Shown: positions 24,608 through 33,948, counted from the stretch's first letter. The stretch: 64,000 nucleotides of DNA from Yinghuangia soli (GCF_021502675.1 NZ_JAKFHA010000018.1:110474-174473), one strand, 5' to 3'. Notes: generated from the sequence alone by a model not told the origin. Made by a program: numbers and translations.

Positions 24608-25167
24608 AAGACGGTGAGGTCGACGCCCTCGTACGCAAACGCATCAAAGGCCTGCGCGCCGCCATGGGCTGGTCCCTCGACGAGCTCGCCGCCCGCTGCT
24701 ACCTCAGCCCGTCCACCCTCAGCCGCATCGAGACCGGCCACCGCCGCATCAGCCTCGACCAGCTGACCGCGATCGCCCGCGCCCTCGGCACCACCCTCGA
24801 CCAGCTCGTCGAGACGCCGACCCACGACGACGTCGTCATCCGGCCCCGGCACGACGACGCCCGCGGCGTCACCATGTGGACGCTCAGCAGCGAACCCGGC
24901 AAGACCGTCGCCAAGATGCGCATCACCCGGCCCGCCCCCGCCAAGCCCGCCGACCTGAAGGCCCACCCCGGCTGGGACTGGCTCACCGTGCTGTCCGGCA
25001 CCCTCGTCCTGCTCCTCGGCGACCGCCGCATCCTCGTCGAGGCCGGCCAGGCCGCGGAATTCTCCACCATGATCCCGCACGCCTTCGGCGCCCACGGCGG
25101 CCCGGCCGAGATCATCGGGATCTTCGACCACGACGGGCACCGCACCCACCTCCACCCGACCGACTGA
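24598..25167 (+). CDS. XRE-family regulator with cupin sensor domain
   Basis: A 189-residue regulator. Residues 10-66 are an XRE helix-turn-helix (RKRIKGLRAAMGWSLDELAA, RCYLSPSTLSRIETGHRRI, then LTAIARALGTTLDQL). The C-terminal ~100 residues are a cupin (GWDWLTVLSGTLVLLLGDRR, VEAGQAAEFSTMIPHAFGAH). This architecture usually senses a small molecule. It is divergent from the His-rich methyltransferase across 48 bp. Confidence 0.9.
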   Translation: MTQEDGEVDALVRKRIKGLRAAMGWSLDELAARCYLSPSTLSRIETGHRRISLDQLTAIARALGTTLDQLVETPTHDDVVIRPRHDDARGVTMWTLSSEPGKTVAKMRITRPAPAKPADLKAHPGWDWLTVLSGTLVLLLGDRRILVEAGQAAEFSTMIPHAFGAHGGPAEIIGIFDHDGHRTHLHPTD

Positions 25168-25506
25168 ACCGCCGTCGCACGGACGCCTGAACCACCGGCG
25201 CCCCACGCCGCACTCCTCGACACCCCGCTCGCCCGGAGCCGAGGGCTCCGCGCCGAGGCCGAAGTCCGGCACTGCACTGCGGCACACAACCCGCCTCGCC
25301 CGGCCCGGCCATGGCGGTCGAACTCCTGGACGACGCAGCCGAGTACACCCTGCGGGCTCCGCTTCGGCCGCTCGCCGCAGATAATCGGCGGGGCCTCGGC
25401 ACGACATCGCAGCGTCTGTGTCGCGGCGTCGGCGTCCTCCATCACCCGTTCGCCGTCCGTCCGTCGTCCGTCCGTTCGCCACGCAGAACCACTGGGGGAA
25501 GCGCGC
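25168..25506. other. intergenic region, no gene seen
   Basis: No frame shows conserved features. The right end contains CCGTCCGTCGTCCGTCCGTTCG, a short simple repeat, and the GGGGGAAG ribosome site of the next gene. Confidence 0.35.
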
Positions 25507-28188
25507 GTGCTCACGATCCGGCAGATCACCGACGCGGCCACCGCCCTCGCCGCGTTCCGGCTCGCCGACCCCGCCCTGCTGCCCGAACTCCTGCAGCGCC
25601 TGCGCCCGGGAGCCCTCACCGCGCTGGCCAACGCCCGCACCCTGCCGGACGCGGTTGTCGACGTGGTCGTCGCCGGCGGCGGAAGCGGACCCGAGATAGG
25701 CATCGGCGGCCCGGAAACGGAGGTACGCGGCTCCGGCGGACTCGAGGCGATGCTCGCGCTCGCCGCCAACCCCCACAACTCCACCGGCACCCTTACCGCA
25801 CTGGCCCGACGCGGCATCCCCGCATTGGCCGTCCCCCTGTTCACCGCACCCGCCCCGCACGCCGACCACCAGCGGATCCGCGCCGCGGTCCTGGCCGCCG
25901 CCGACCCCGCCGACCCGCGCTGGCACACGGGCCCGGACGCACTCGTCCCCTGGCTGCTCGCCCGCACGGACGCGGACCACCTCGTACCCGCCCTGCACGG
26001 CCCGTTCCCGGACGCCGCCGCCTACGCACTGCGCATCCTGGCCCCCGACCTGCCGCCCGCGTCACCCGTACCGCCCGCGCCGGTCGCACTGCCCGCATCA
26101 CCCGTGCCGGTCATGCCGCTCGTGCCGGCGCCGTACCCCTCCACCGCGCTGCTCCTCCTCGGCCTGCGGCACACCGACGGGCAGGGCGACGGCGACTACG
26201 CCCGCACCTGCGTCGACGCGCTCGCCGCACAGCACGCCGGCATCGACATCCATACCGACACCGACATCGACTGGGACCTCGTCCGCGCCGAACACGCCCA
26301 CAAGCCCCTCACCGGAACCGGCCTGGCCGCACTCGCCGCGCACCCCGCCTGCCCACCGGACCTCCGCGAAGCCGTCCTCGCCGACGCCCCGCCCCGGATG
26401 TACGCCCTCGTCCCCGACTTGCCCCTGGACGTCTTCGGCAGCGACCTCGAACAGGCCGGCGGCGACGCCCTCACCGCCCTCACCGGCGGTCTCGCCGCGG
26501 GCACCCTCGACGCCACCCGCGTCCTGCGCGAACTCCGGCCCGCCTACCTGCTGTTCATGCTCCTCCCCGACCCCCGCACCGCCGCCCCCGCCTTGCACGA
26601 CGCCCTTGCGTGCCTCGCTGCCCGCCTCGGCGACGACCCCGCCGCATGGACCGGGCTCCTGCACGGCTCCGCCGACTACTCCGGCACCGGAGCTGCCATG
26701 GTCGACAGCGCCCTCGCCCACGCGCACGCCCACACGAGCAGCGAACGCGGCCCCGCCGACACCGCACCGCGCCCGATCCGCGAACCCGCGTCCGGCCCCG
26801 ACTTCTCCGAACTCCCGTTCCACACCTTGTACGAAGCCGCGTCCCCCGAGGTACGCCTCGCCCTCGTCCCGGCCCTGGACCCGCGCGCCGCTCAGGTCGC
26901 CCTCCTCGGTGCCGACACCGCACTGCGCGCCCGGATCCTCAGCGTCCACGGCCGTACCGCCGACCTCGCCCTGGCCACCGTCCGCAACCTGCCCGCGCCC
27001 GACATCGCACGCCTGCTCGACCTCGACGACCCGCACGTCAACGCCCACCTGTACGCATGCGCCGACCACCTCACCCACCCCCAGCGCGTACGCATCCTCT
27101 CCGGCACCGACCGCAGCGGACACCCGCGCACCGTCCCGCTCGCGCCCGGCCTCCTCGACAGCCTCACCCGCAGCGGCAGCTCACCCGGCAGCCCCGCCGC
27201 GTACCCGCACCTGGCCGCATGCCTGGACGCCGGACACCCCGATGTACTCCGCATCGTCCTGCGCCGCGCCGACCTGCACACCGAACACGCCCGGCTCCAC
27301 GCCCTCATCCGCCTGTGGGAGAACGGCGGCGCGCACGGCAGCCGCGACGTCCGAGAACTCCTCGACCACCTGGACGAACTCGACGAACACGCCGCCGCGT
27401 CCACACGCCACCCCGTACCCGCTGCCGCCGCAGCCTCCCGCCTGCTGTCCCCGGCGGCCCGCCACACCGCCCGCCACGCCCTCCACCTCACCGGACTCAC
27501 CGAAACCGCCGAGGCCCCCTCCACCGACGCCCCTCCCATTCCCGAGGGCAGTGCCGCCGGGACCGCTGCCGCCGAGACCGGCATCGGCCCCGACGCCGAC
27601 GCCGCGGCGGACACGGCACACGCAGCGGACGCCGCCGGCCTGGACCACCTCCGCACCATCGACGGCTACGCCCGCCACCCCGCACGCCTCGCCTCCGCCC
27701 TGTCCCGCGCCGACTTCCCCGCGGACGTCCTCGACGGATGGCACACCCTGCCGTGGGACGACCTGGACCCCGCCGACCCCGCGATCGGCCCCCTGCCCGT
27801 CCGCGCCCTCACCGCGCTCGCCGAACACCGCGACCGGCCCGGCACGTTCGCCCGCCGCGCGCTCCGCACCAAGGCCGCCGCCGACCCCGACGGCCACCCC
27901 GCCGCCTGGCTCGTCCACGCCCTCGACACCGGCGCCCTCACCCTGGGGGACGTCGCCGCCACCTGCCCCGACGCGTCCCTCGCGCTGCGCCTGGCCACCG
28001 AGGAAGCCGCCGCCCGCGGCCCGGCGATGCTCCGCGACCCGCACACCCGGCGCCTGATCCGCCTCGTCCGCGACTGCCTGGACACCGCGGACGCGTGGAC
28101 GGTCGCCGCCCACCTCGTCCACGACTTCACCGGCCCCCTGACCGAACTCCTCGCCACCGCAAGGGCCGCCGCAGCGCCACCCTCGTGA
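25507..28188 (+). CDS. large alpha-solenoid protein, LRV-like
   Basis: An 893-residue protein composed almost entirely of short helical repeats (AMLALAANPHNSTGTLTALA; LAALAAHPACPPDLREAVLA; ATVRNLPAPDIARLLDLDD; IVLRRADLHTEHARLHALI). The NPxxxxxxLxxLA spacing resembles the LRV gene at 7789-9645. Proline/valine-rich and Ala/Asp-rich linkers interrupt it (about residues 180-205 and 680-715). There is no signal peptide or transmembrane helix. The GTG at 25507 follows GGGGGAAG. Probably a scaffold or interaction platform; no enzymatic motif seen. Confidence 0.75.
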   Translation: MLTIRQITDAATALAAFRLADPALLPELLQRLRPGALTALANARTLPDAVVDVVVAGGGSGPEIGIGGPETEVRGSGGLEAMLALAANPHNSTGTLTALARRGIPALAVPLFTAPAPHADHQRIRAAVLAAADPADPRWHTGPDALVPWLLARTDADHLVPALHGPFPDAAAYALRILAPDLPPASPVPPAPVALPASPVPVMPLVPAPYPSTALLLLGLRHTDGQGDGDYARTCVDALAAQHAGIDIHTDTDIDWDLVRAEHAHKPLTGTGLAALAAHPACPPDLREAVLADAPPRMYALVPDLPLDVFGSDLEQAGGDALTALTGGLAAGTLDATRVLRELRPAYLLFMLLPDPRTAAPALHDALACLAARLGDDPAAWTGLLHGSADYSGTGAAMVDSALAHAHAHTSSERGPADTAPRPIREPASGPDFSELPFHTLYEAASPEVRLALVPALDPRAAQVALLGADTALRARILSVHGRTADLALATVRNLPAPDIARLLDLDDPHVNAHLYACADHLTHPQRVRILSGTDRSGHPRTVPLAPGLLDSLTRSGSSPGSPAAYPHLAACLDAGHPDVLRIVLRRADLHTEHARLHALIRLWENGGAHGSRDVRELLDHLDELDEHAAASTRHPVPAAAAASRLLSPAARHTARHALHLTGLTETAEAPSTDAPPIPEGSAAGTAAAETGIGPDADAAADTAHAADAAGLDHLRTIDGYARHPARLASALSRADFPADVLDGWHTLPWDDLDPADPAIGPLPVRALTALAEHRDRPGTFARRALRTKAAADPDGHPAAWLVHALDTGALTLGDVAATCPDASLALRLATEEAAARGPAMLRDPHTRRLIRLVRDCLDTADAWTVAAHLVHDFTGPLTELLATARAAAAPPS

Positions 28189-28447
28189 CCTGCCCAGGGC
28201 CTGGGCGGTGAACTCGACGTCCTCGCAGTGCCCAAGGCCGGCGGCAGGGACTGCGCGGCCGCGAACCGGGCCGCCGCCGAAAACGTGACCACGCCTGCCC
28301 GCGCACCGCCTGCGGTGGAGCGCCGAACGGTGGACGCCCGCACCGGCCACCACCCGCCCGACCACCGCGGACCCGCACACCCGCGGAACCCTGCCTACCG
28401 ACGGGCCGGGGGCCGACACACATCAAGGCAACACGTCAGGAAGCGCT

Positions 28448-29278
28448 TCACCACGCGAGATCCGCCCGGTCCATCCACGAGATCGTCGCCACCACATCGC
28501 CCTCCGCCGGAATACCGACCCGGGCGAGCGCCGCCTCGACCTCGGCGCGGGACCGGGCAACCAGGGGCTCCCACGGGGCCGTCCACGCCGGACCCCACTC
28601 CAGATTCCCGGCAAGCCCCGCCGACCCGACCCGGTACGCCCCCTCGTCCTTGACCTCCCAGAACCCGACGCCGAGCACCACCTGCGCATGGTCCGCCAAC
28701 TCCGCGACCACCTCACGGACCCGCACCGCCGGCCACACCTCCGACAGGCCCTCCGGACCCGGCGCGCAGCGCAGCGACGCCGTCAGCGGCGGCATCACCG
28801 GCACCCGGGCGCCGAACCTCGTCAGCGCCCACCGCAGGGCGTTCGGCTCCAACTCGTCGGCAGGCGTGCCCCGTTCGCGGCACGCGCCAAACGCACCGCG
28901 CAACTGCCGCACCGCATCCGCACCCGTGGCACCCCCGGGATCCGCAGGGTCCAGCGGATCCGCAGGGTCCAGCGGATCCGCAGGGTCCGGGCGCGCGAAC
29001 TCCGCGAGCGCATACGCCGACCACTCCCGCACCGTCGCATCCGCGCCCGCCAGCAAGCCGATCAGCGCCGGACAGCACCGCGGATCACCCAAGTCCTGGA
29101 ACACCTCGATCGCGGCCAACTGCCCGAAGGACTCCAGCGACGGCAACCCCCGCACCACCGCGGGGACGACATCCCGCCCCAGCCGCCCCAAGCGCACCAA
29201 GGTCCCGCGGGCCTCCGCAGACGTGTCCGCGTCGCCGTCGAGAGCGCGGACCAGACGGTCGACACCGGGAAGATCCAT
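28448..29278 (-). CDS. HEAT-like repeat protein
   Basis: A 276-residue protein. The first ~110 residues form HEAT-like helices (DRLVRALDGDADTSAEARGT, PALIGLLAGADATVREWSAY, then ALAEFA). An in-frame 18-bp repeat encodes DPADPL copies. The C-terminal half is a separate mixed domain (VLGVGFWEVKDEGAYRVG, VVATISWMDRADLAW). The ATG at 29278 lies directly before the conserved part. Function unknown. Confidence 0.68.
   Translation of the reverse strand: MDLPGVDRLVRALDGDADTSAEARGTLVRLGRLGRDVVPAVVRGLPSLESFGQLAAIEVFQDLGDPRCCPALIGLLAGADATVREWSAYALAEFARPDPADPLDPADPLDPADPGGATGADAVRQLRGAFGACRERGTPADELEPNALRWALTRFGARVPVMPPLTASLRCAPGPEGLSEVWPAVRVREVVAELADHAQVVLGVGFWEVKDEGAYRVGSAGLAGNLEWGPAWTAPWEPLVARSRAEVEAALARVGIPAEGDVVATISWMDRADLAW
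28938..28991. repeat. 18-bp tandem repeat inside the HEAT-like gene
   Basis: Two exact units GGATCCGCAGGGTCCAGC and a third differing near its end. The length is a multiple of three, giving DPADPL copies in the protein. Confidence 0.88.
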
Positions 29279-29472
29279 ATGGCCGAGTCTCCACGCGAGG
29301 CCGCCCGCCGCGCGAACGGATTCACCCGCTGGCGGGTCGTCTGCGCACGACCACCAGCCTGAGCCTCCGCACCCCCGAGCCCCGAGCCCTCGCACCCGAA
29401 CCGCCGCACGTACCGGACCGGGTGCGAGGGCTTGGCACGGCACCCGCGCGGAACCCGGCAGACCCGCGACCG

Positions 29473-29519
29473 CGGCGGTCCCCGCCCAGCGCTCTTGCGG
29501 CGCCGGGCGGGGACCGCCG
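29473..29519 (-). terminator. stem-loop after the ECF41 gene
   Basis: An exact 15-bp stem (CGGCGGTCCCCGCCC / GGGCGGGGACCGCCG) with a 17-base loop, starting 3 bp beyond the stop codon of the minus-strand sigma gene. Confidence 0.8.
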
Positions 29520-29522
29520 TAC

Positions 29523-30416
29523 TCAGTCCGACACCACCGGAATGTCCAGCGCCCCCAGCCGCGCCGGGTCCGCCAGCAGGTTGATCTCCACGATCAGGCC
29601 GTCGACCACCGTGAACGCCATCACCGAGAACGCCTTGCCGTCCGGCGCCGTCACCACCCCCGGCATCCCGTTCACCAGCGCCATCCGCGCGAACGGAGCC
29701 ATCGAACGGAACGCCTCCGCCTGCTGCGCCACCGCACGCGCCCCCAGCACCAGCCGCGACGCACCGCCCACACCGCCGGTGTCCGCCCGCATCACCACGT
29801 CCGGGTCCAGGACCGTCAGCAGCGCCTCGAAATCCCCGCCGCGCGCCGCCGCCAGGAACGCCCCGACCACCTCGCGCTGCCGCGACCGGTCCGTCTCGTG
29901 CTCCAGCGTCCGGCCCTGCACCTTCCGCCGGCCCCGGCTCGCCAACTGCCGCGCCGTCGCCGGGGAACGGTCCACGATCGGCGCAATGTCCTCGAACGGC
30001 ACCGCGAACATATCGTGCAGCACGAACGCCAGGCGCTCCGCGGGCGGCAGCGTCTCCAGCACCACCAGCAGCGCCAACCCCACCGAATCCGCCAACTCGG
30101 CCTCGTACTCCGGATGCGCCGCATCGTCCACCGACACCAGCGGATCCGGGACGTACGTCTCCATCGCGTCCTCGCGCCGCGACGACCGCGACCGCAGCAT
30201 GTCCAGGCACACCCGGCCCGCGACCGTCGTCAGCCACCCGCCCAGGTTCTCCACCCCGGACACGTCACTGCGGCTCAGCCGGATCCACGTCTCCTGCACC
30301 GCGTCCTCGGCCTCCGCGACCGAACCCAGCATCCGGTAGCCCACCGCCCGCAGATGCGAACGGTGCTCCTCGAACCGCACCGCCAGCAACTCCTGCGCAT
30401 CCGCGTCCGCACTCAC
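29523..30416 (-). CDS. ECF41 (SigJ-type) sigma factor with SnoaL-like C-terminus
   Basis: A 297-residue ECF sigma factor. FEEHRSHLRAVGYRMLGSVAEAEDAVQETWIR is region 2, and LPPAERLAFVLHDMFAVPFEDIAPIVDRSPATARQLASRGRRKV is region 4. The C-terminal ~110 residues form a SnoaL/NTF2-like domain (FLAAARGGDFEALLTVLDPDV) ending DGLIVEINLLADPARL, a variant of the NPDKL motif of ECF41 proteins. This domain regulates the sigma factor in cis. The usual ECF41 partner (a carboxymuconolactone decarboxylase, oxidoreductase or epimerase gene) is not adjacent. A GTG at 30416 starts it. Confidence 0.9.
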   Translation of the reverse strand: MSADADAQELLAVRFEEHRSHLRAVGYRMLGSVAEAEDAVQETWIRLSRSDVSGVENLGGWLTTVAGRVCLDMLRSRSSRREDAMETYVPDPLVSVDDAAHPEYEAELADSVGLALLVVLETLPPAERLAFVLHDMFAVPFEDIAPIVDRSPATARQLASRGRRKVQGRTLEHETDRSRQREVVGAFLAAARGGDFEALLTVLDPDVVMRADTGGVGGASRLVLGARAVAQQAEAFRSMAPFARMALVNGMPGVVTAPDGKAFSVMAFTVVDGLIVEINLLADPARLGALDIPVVSD

Positions 30417-30688
30417 CGGCCGGCCACATCCCCTCGTCGTCCCGAAGCCACACCAAGATCATCATCGGGCAGCGTCCGCACACCGCGACATCCACCCCGC
30501 GCAGACCTGCACCCGCAGACCCTCACACACAACCCCCGGACCGCGCTGCCTTGCCCCGCGCCCCACCCCGCGCCCAGCCTCGCGCCCCGCGCCTTGCACG
30601 ACGCGCCCCGCAGCGGCCCGCAGCGGCCCGAACAGCGCCCGGCACAAACCCGTTGACGGACCACCCCCGCCACCACTTACCTGCTGCG

Positions 30689-31144
30689 ATGACCACGACC
30701 CTCCGCATCGCCCACACCCACCCCGCCGCCGAAACCGAACTCCTCGACTGGCAGCACATCCACAACACGATCATCCCCACCGCACCGCTCGGCCTCGACG
30801 CCATCCGCACCAACGCCGGCCTCTACCGCCTCGACACCGCCTACCTCGGCGACACCCCCATCGGCTGCGCCACCGTACGCCCGCCCGACGAGGACACCCC
30901 GGCCGCCACCGTCATCGCCCGCATCCTCCCCGCGCACCGGCGCCAGGGCCACGGCACCGCCCTCTACAACCACGGCCTCGCCCACGCCCGCACCCTCGGC
31001 GTCGACACCGTCGAAACGATCATCCTCGCCAGCAACACCGACGGGCTCCGCTTCGCCGAACACCACGGCTTCACCGAAACCGAACGCGACCTCCTCCCCG
31101 GCGACACCATCCCCTTCGTCACCCTTGCCCTCCGCCTCGCCTGA
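30689..31144 (+). CDS. GNAT-family N-acetyltransferase
   Basis: A 151-residue acetyltransferase. The acetyl-CoA loop is visible as ARILPAHRRQGHGTALYNHG (Q/R-x-x-G-x-G/A), with ETIILASNTDGLRFAEHHGF forming the final strand-helix. The acceptor is unknown. The ATG at 30689 has no ribosome site and may be leaderless. It is monocistronic. Confidence 0.85.
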   Translation: MTTTLRIAHTHPAAETELLDWQHIHNTIIPTAPLGLDAIRTNAGLYRLDTAYLGDTPIGCATVRPPDEDTPAATVIARILPAHRRQGHGTALYNHGLAHARTLGVDTVETIILASNTDGLRFAEHHGFTETERDLLPGDTIPFVTLALRLA

Positions 31145-31617
31145 CCCGCCGCCCACTGCCTACTGCCGACAAGCGGCACCGGGAACCAACACCAGGGCCA
31201 GGAACACGCAGACGCAGCACAGGGGAACGGACCCGGGAACAGACAACACCGGCAGGCCGGGACCACGGACCGGCCCGGGACGACCCGCAGGCGACCGGAA
31301 CCGCAACCACCCGCCCGCACCACTCCGTTCCCCGCCGCCTCTCCTGTGCCCGCGGCTCCCCCTTGCCCCGTTGCCCCGTTCCCTCGTTCGTCCTAACCGC
31401 CGCCACCCGACCCGCACCCCCGCCACATCCCCGCGACACGCACCCCCACCTGCACCGATCCCGCACCGCCCGCACCCCGCGCTACGCCGTACCGGTCAAC
31501 CCGGCGCGCTGCGCCGCCGCGCGCCGCGCGGTCTCCTGGGCTCAACGAATCGGAGTGCGGCGCGCCCGCGTCCCACGGGACCGCCCGCACCCAGGCACAC
31601 GCCCCTGGAGGTCCCCC
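31145..31617. other. intergenic region, no gene seen
   Basis: Low-complexity, Pro/Arg-rich in every frame, with no recognisable domain. The right end carries GGAGG at 31607-31611 for the surface-protein gene. Confidence 0.35.
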
Positions 31618-32151
31618 GTGTCCGCAGCCCGCGCAGCCCGACTCGCCGCCGGCACCGCCGTGGCCGCAACGCTGCTGGCCGCCGTCGCCACCGCACCCGC
31701 CGCCCACGCCAACGGCGACCGCGGCCCCAAGATCCACGCGACGCCCGCCAATGTCCAACCGGGCCAGACCGTCCAACTCGTCCTGTCCTGCCCGAGCGAG
31801 GCCGCCGTCGTCGCCGACGGCACCTCCCAAGCCGGCACCGTCCTGTTCGGCGCCGCCGCCAGCGGCGTCTTCACCGGAACGCTCGTCGTCCACGGCACCA
31901 CCCCCGCCGGCCAGTACACGGTCACCGCCAGCTGCTCCTCCGGCCCGCCCGCCGGCAAGCCGATGACCACCACCACGACCGTCGTCGTCGCCGGACGCGC
32001 CGTCACCAGCAGCGTCCGCACCGGCCTGGGCGGCGCCGCGGGCGGCCCCGACACCACGCAGATCGTCGTCGGCGGGCTCATCGCCGCCGCCGCGCTGGGC
32101 ACCGGCATCGTCCTCGTGCGTCGACGCGAGAACACCGACACCCGCGCCTGA
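31618..32151 (+). CDS. secreted, C-terminally membrane-anchored surface protein
   Basis: A 177-residue protein with a signal peptide (MSAARAARLAAG, hydrophobic core, AAHAN) and an Ig-like exposed domain with two cysteines (VLSCPSE, TASCSSG). A C-terminal transmembrane helix (IVVGGLIAAAALGTGIVLV) is followed by RRR. That tail resembles a sortase sorting signal, but no LPxTG is present before the helix. A class F sortase gene follows 140 bp downstream, suggesting the two act together. GTG start at 31618. Confidence 0.78.
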   Translation: MSAARAARLAAGTAVAATLLAAVATAPAAHANGDRGPKIHATPANVQPGQTVQLVLSCPSEAAVVADGTSQAGTVLFGAAASGVFTGTLVVHGTTPAGQYTVTASCSSGPPAGKPMTTTTTVVVAGRAVTSSVRTGLGGAAGGPDTTQIVVGGLIAAAALGTGIVLVRRRENTDTRA

Positions 32152-32289
32152 CCCGTACACGACGCGCCCGAACACGCCCGTCCGTACAGACGTCACACAC
32201 GTCGCACACGTCCGCCGTCGTCCCGAGCCATTCGCGCCGCCACCCCGCGCGAGCCCGGGACGGCGGCGGACGCGCCCAGGAGGACCCCG

Positions 32290-32931
32290 ATGAAGTCCCC
32301 CGCCGCAGAACCCGGCACACCCGGCGCCAAGCGCTCCCACCTCGGCCTCGTCCTGGGCGCGCTCCTCGCCGGCGGACTCCTCATCGGCAACGGCGCCATC
32401 GGCACCAGCGGCCCGCCGAGCCCCGACGACGCCTCCGCGGTCGCCGCCCCCGGACCGGGCGGAGGCGGCAGCCCGCTGAACCGCGCCGTCCCCACCGTCA
32501 TCCGCATCCCGGCCATCGCCGTCAACGCGCGCATCGTCGGTGTCGGCGTCTCCCCGCAGGGCGAACTCGACGTCCCCCCGGCCGAACGCAACACCGCCGG
32601 CTGGAACACCGAAGCCGTCACCCCCGGCCAGACCGGCACCGCCGTCGTCGTCGGCCACGTCGACAGCAAGGACGGCCCCGCCGTCTTCTACGAACTCGGC
32701 AGACTCGGCAAAGGCGCCAAGATCGAGATCGCCCGCCGCGACGGCCGCACCGCCGTCTTCACCACCTACGCCGTACGCACCTACGACCGCGACGACTTCC
32801 CCGCGACCCGCGTCTACGGCAACAGCGACCAGCCCGAACTCCGCGTCATCACCTGCGGCGGCCGGTTCGACCCCGGCTCCGGCTACTCGGGCAACATCGT
32901 CGTGTACGCCCGCCTCACCGCCACCCGCTGA
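32290..32931 (+). CDS. class F sortase
   Basis: A 213-residue membrane-anchored transpeptidase. One N-terminal helix (LGLVLGALLAGGLLIGNGAI) and a Pro/Gly linker precede the sortase barrel. The catalytic His is His123 in VVVGHVDS and the nucleophile is Cys189 in LRVITCGG; a C-terminal Arg is present. Class F enzymes are the actinobacterial sortases. The ATG at 32290 has AGGAGG nearby. The upstream surface protein is the obvious candidate partner. Confidence 0.9.
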   Translation: MKSPAAEPGTPGAKRSHLGLVLGALLAGGLLIGNGAIGTSGPPSPDDASAVAAPGPGGGGSPLNRAVPTVIRIPAIAVNARIVGVGVSPQGELDVPPAERNTAGWNTEAVTPGQTGTAVVVGHVDSKDGPAVFYELGRLGKGAKIEIARRDGRTAVFTTYAVRTYDRDDFPATRVYGNSDQPELRVITCGGRFDPGSGYSGNIVVYARLTATR

Positions 32932-32962
32932 CGCTTCCCGCCCGGGTCGCCCCGCAGCTGCG

Positions 32963-33301
32963 TCAGAGCGCCACTCCTCCGACGAAGTACTCCCCGTCGT
33001 CACCCTGGACCCGCGCCCCCAGAACCGCGGCGATCTCGCACATCTTCACCAGCAGCGCATCCGACGGACTCTTCGCCATGACCTCGCCGTTGCGCAGGCA
33101 CAGCTCCGGACTGCCGCGCCCCGACGGCGGCTCGGCCAACTCTGCAGCCGGGCGGACCGGTCCCGGCGCACCCGGCGGGTCGGGCAACGCCACCAGACCC
33201 GGGTCGGCGGCGATCACCGCCAGCCACTCGGCCGCGGTGATCACCGGTCCGCCCTCGTCCCACCAGTTCGCGCGCCGCGTGATGTGCAGGTCGTACCCCA
33301 T
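32963..33301 (-). CDS. hypothetical protein (MGYDLHITR type)
   Basis: A 112-residue soluble protein. It starts MGYDLHITRRANWWDEGGPVI, a pattern I associate with uncharacterised actinomycete proteins, and ends QGDDGEYFVGGVAL. The ATG at 33301 is preferred because the reading upstream of it is less conserved in character. It may be co-transcribed with the cupin gene upstream. Confidence 0.6.
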   Translation of the reverse strand: MGYDLHITRRANWWDEGGPVITAAEWLAVIAADPGLVALPDPPGAPGPVRPAAELAEPPSGRGSPELCLRNGEVMAKSPSDALLVKMCEIAAVLGARVQGDDGEYFVGGVAL

Positions 33302-33366
33302 GGCCGCCGGATGCCACGCCCGCAACACCCGAACAGCCAGGCCGCACAAGGGACTCAGCAGGGCAC

Positions 33367-33912
33367 TCACGCCCCCGGAGGCGGCGTCAGCCCGTACCGT
33401 GCGATCACATCAGGCAGCCAGTCCGGGCGCCCGAACTGCAGCCCGTACGCGGCACCCAGCGCGAACACCGCATCCGGCGCGGGCGGACCGTCGCCGACCA
33501 TCTCCGCCAGCTCCCGGAAGAAGTGCTCGAACCCCGCCGGGCTGATCACCTCGATCATCCGGGCCGGCACCTGACCCGCGTTCCACATCGTGTGCAGTTC
33601 GCCGCGCGGCTTCGTGATGTACCCGCCCGCCCCCAGGACGACCTCCCGGTCCCCGGACCGGAACCCGATCTCGCCCTCGGTCACGATCGAATACTCGTCC
33701 TCGCGCGTGTGCAGATGCGGCGGCACCAGCGCGCCCACCGGGAACGGGTGCTCCACGATCGACACGCTCCCGCCGGTGTCCCGGCCCCACAGTTTGAACG
33801 CCACCCCGATGCTGCCCAGATCGGCCACTGCGCCCGCACCCGGCTGGACGACCGTCAGGTCGGGCGGGGCAGGCAGGTCGGCGGGCCGGGGTTCCTGGTC
33901 GATGCCGCTCAT
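33367..33912 (-). CDS. cupin-domain protein
   Basis: A 181-residue cupin. PPHLHTREDEYSIVTEGEIGF is motif 1 with a full His-x-His, Glu set, and GGYITKPRGELHTMWNAG is motif 2 with the last His, so a metal is probably bound. The role could be quercetin-dioxygenase-like or sugar-epimerase-like. GGGAGG precedes the ATG at 33912. It is divergent from a TetR regulator across 92 bp. Confidence 0.85.
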   Translation of the reverse strand: MSGIDQEPRPADLPAPPDLTVVQPGAGAVADLGSIGVAFKLWGRDTGGSVSIVEHPFPVGALVPPHLHTREDEYSIVTEGEIGFRSGDREVVLGAGGYITKPRGELHTMWNAGQVPARMIEVISPAGFEHFFRELAEMVGDGPPAPDAVFALGAAYGLQFGRPDWLPDVIARYGLTPPPGA

Positions 33913-33948
33913 GGTGCGGCCTCCCTCGGAGATCGGAAAATTGCCGAT

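Noticed and set aside
25311..28211. Open frame of 966 codons on the plus strand
   Set aside because: Out-of-frame shadow of the 893-residue solenoid gene, almost wholly Arg/Pro/His.
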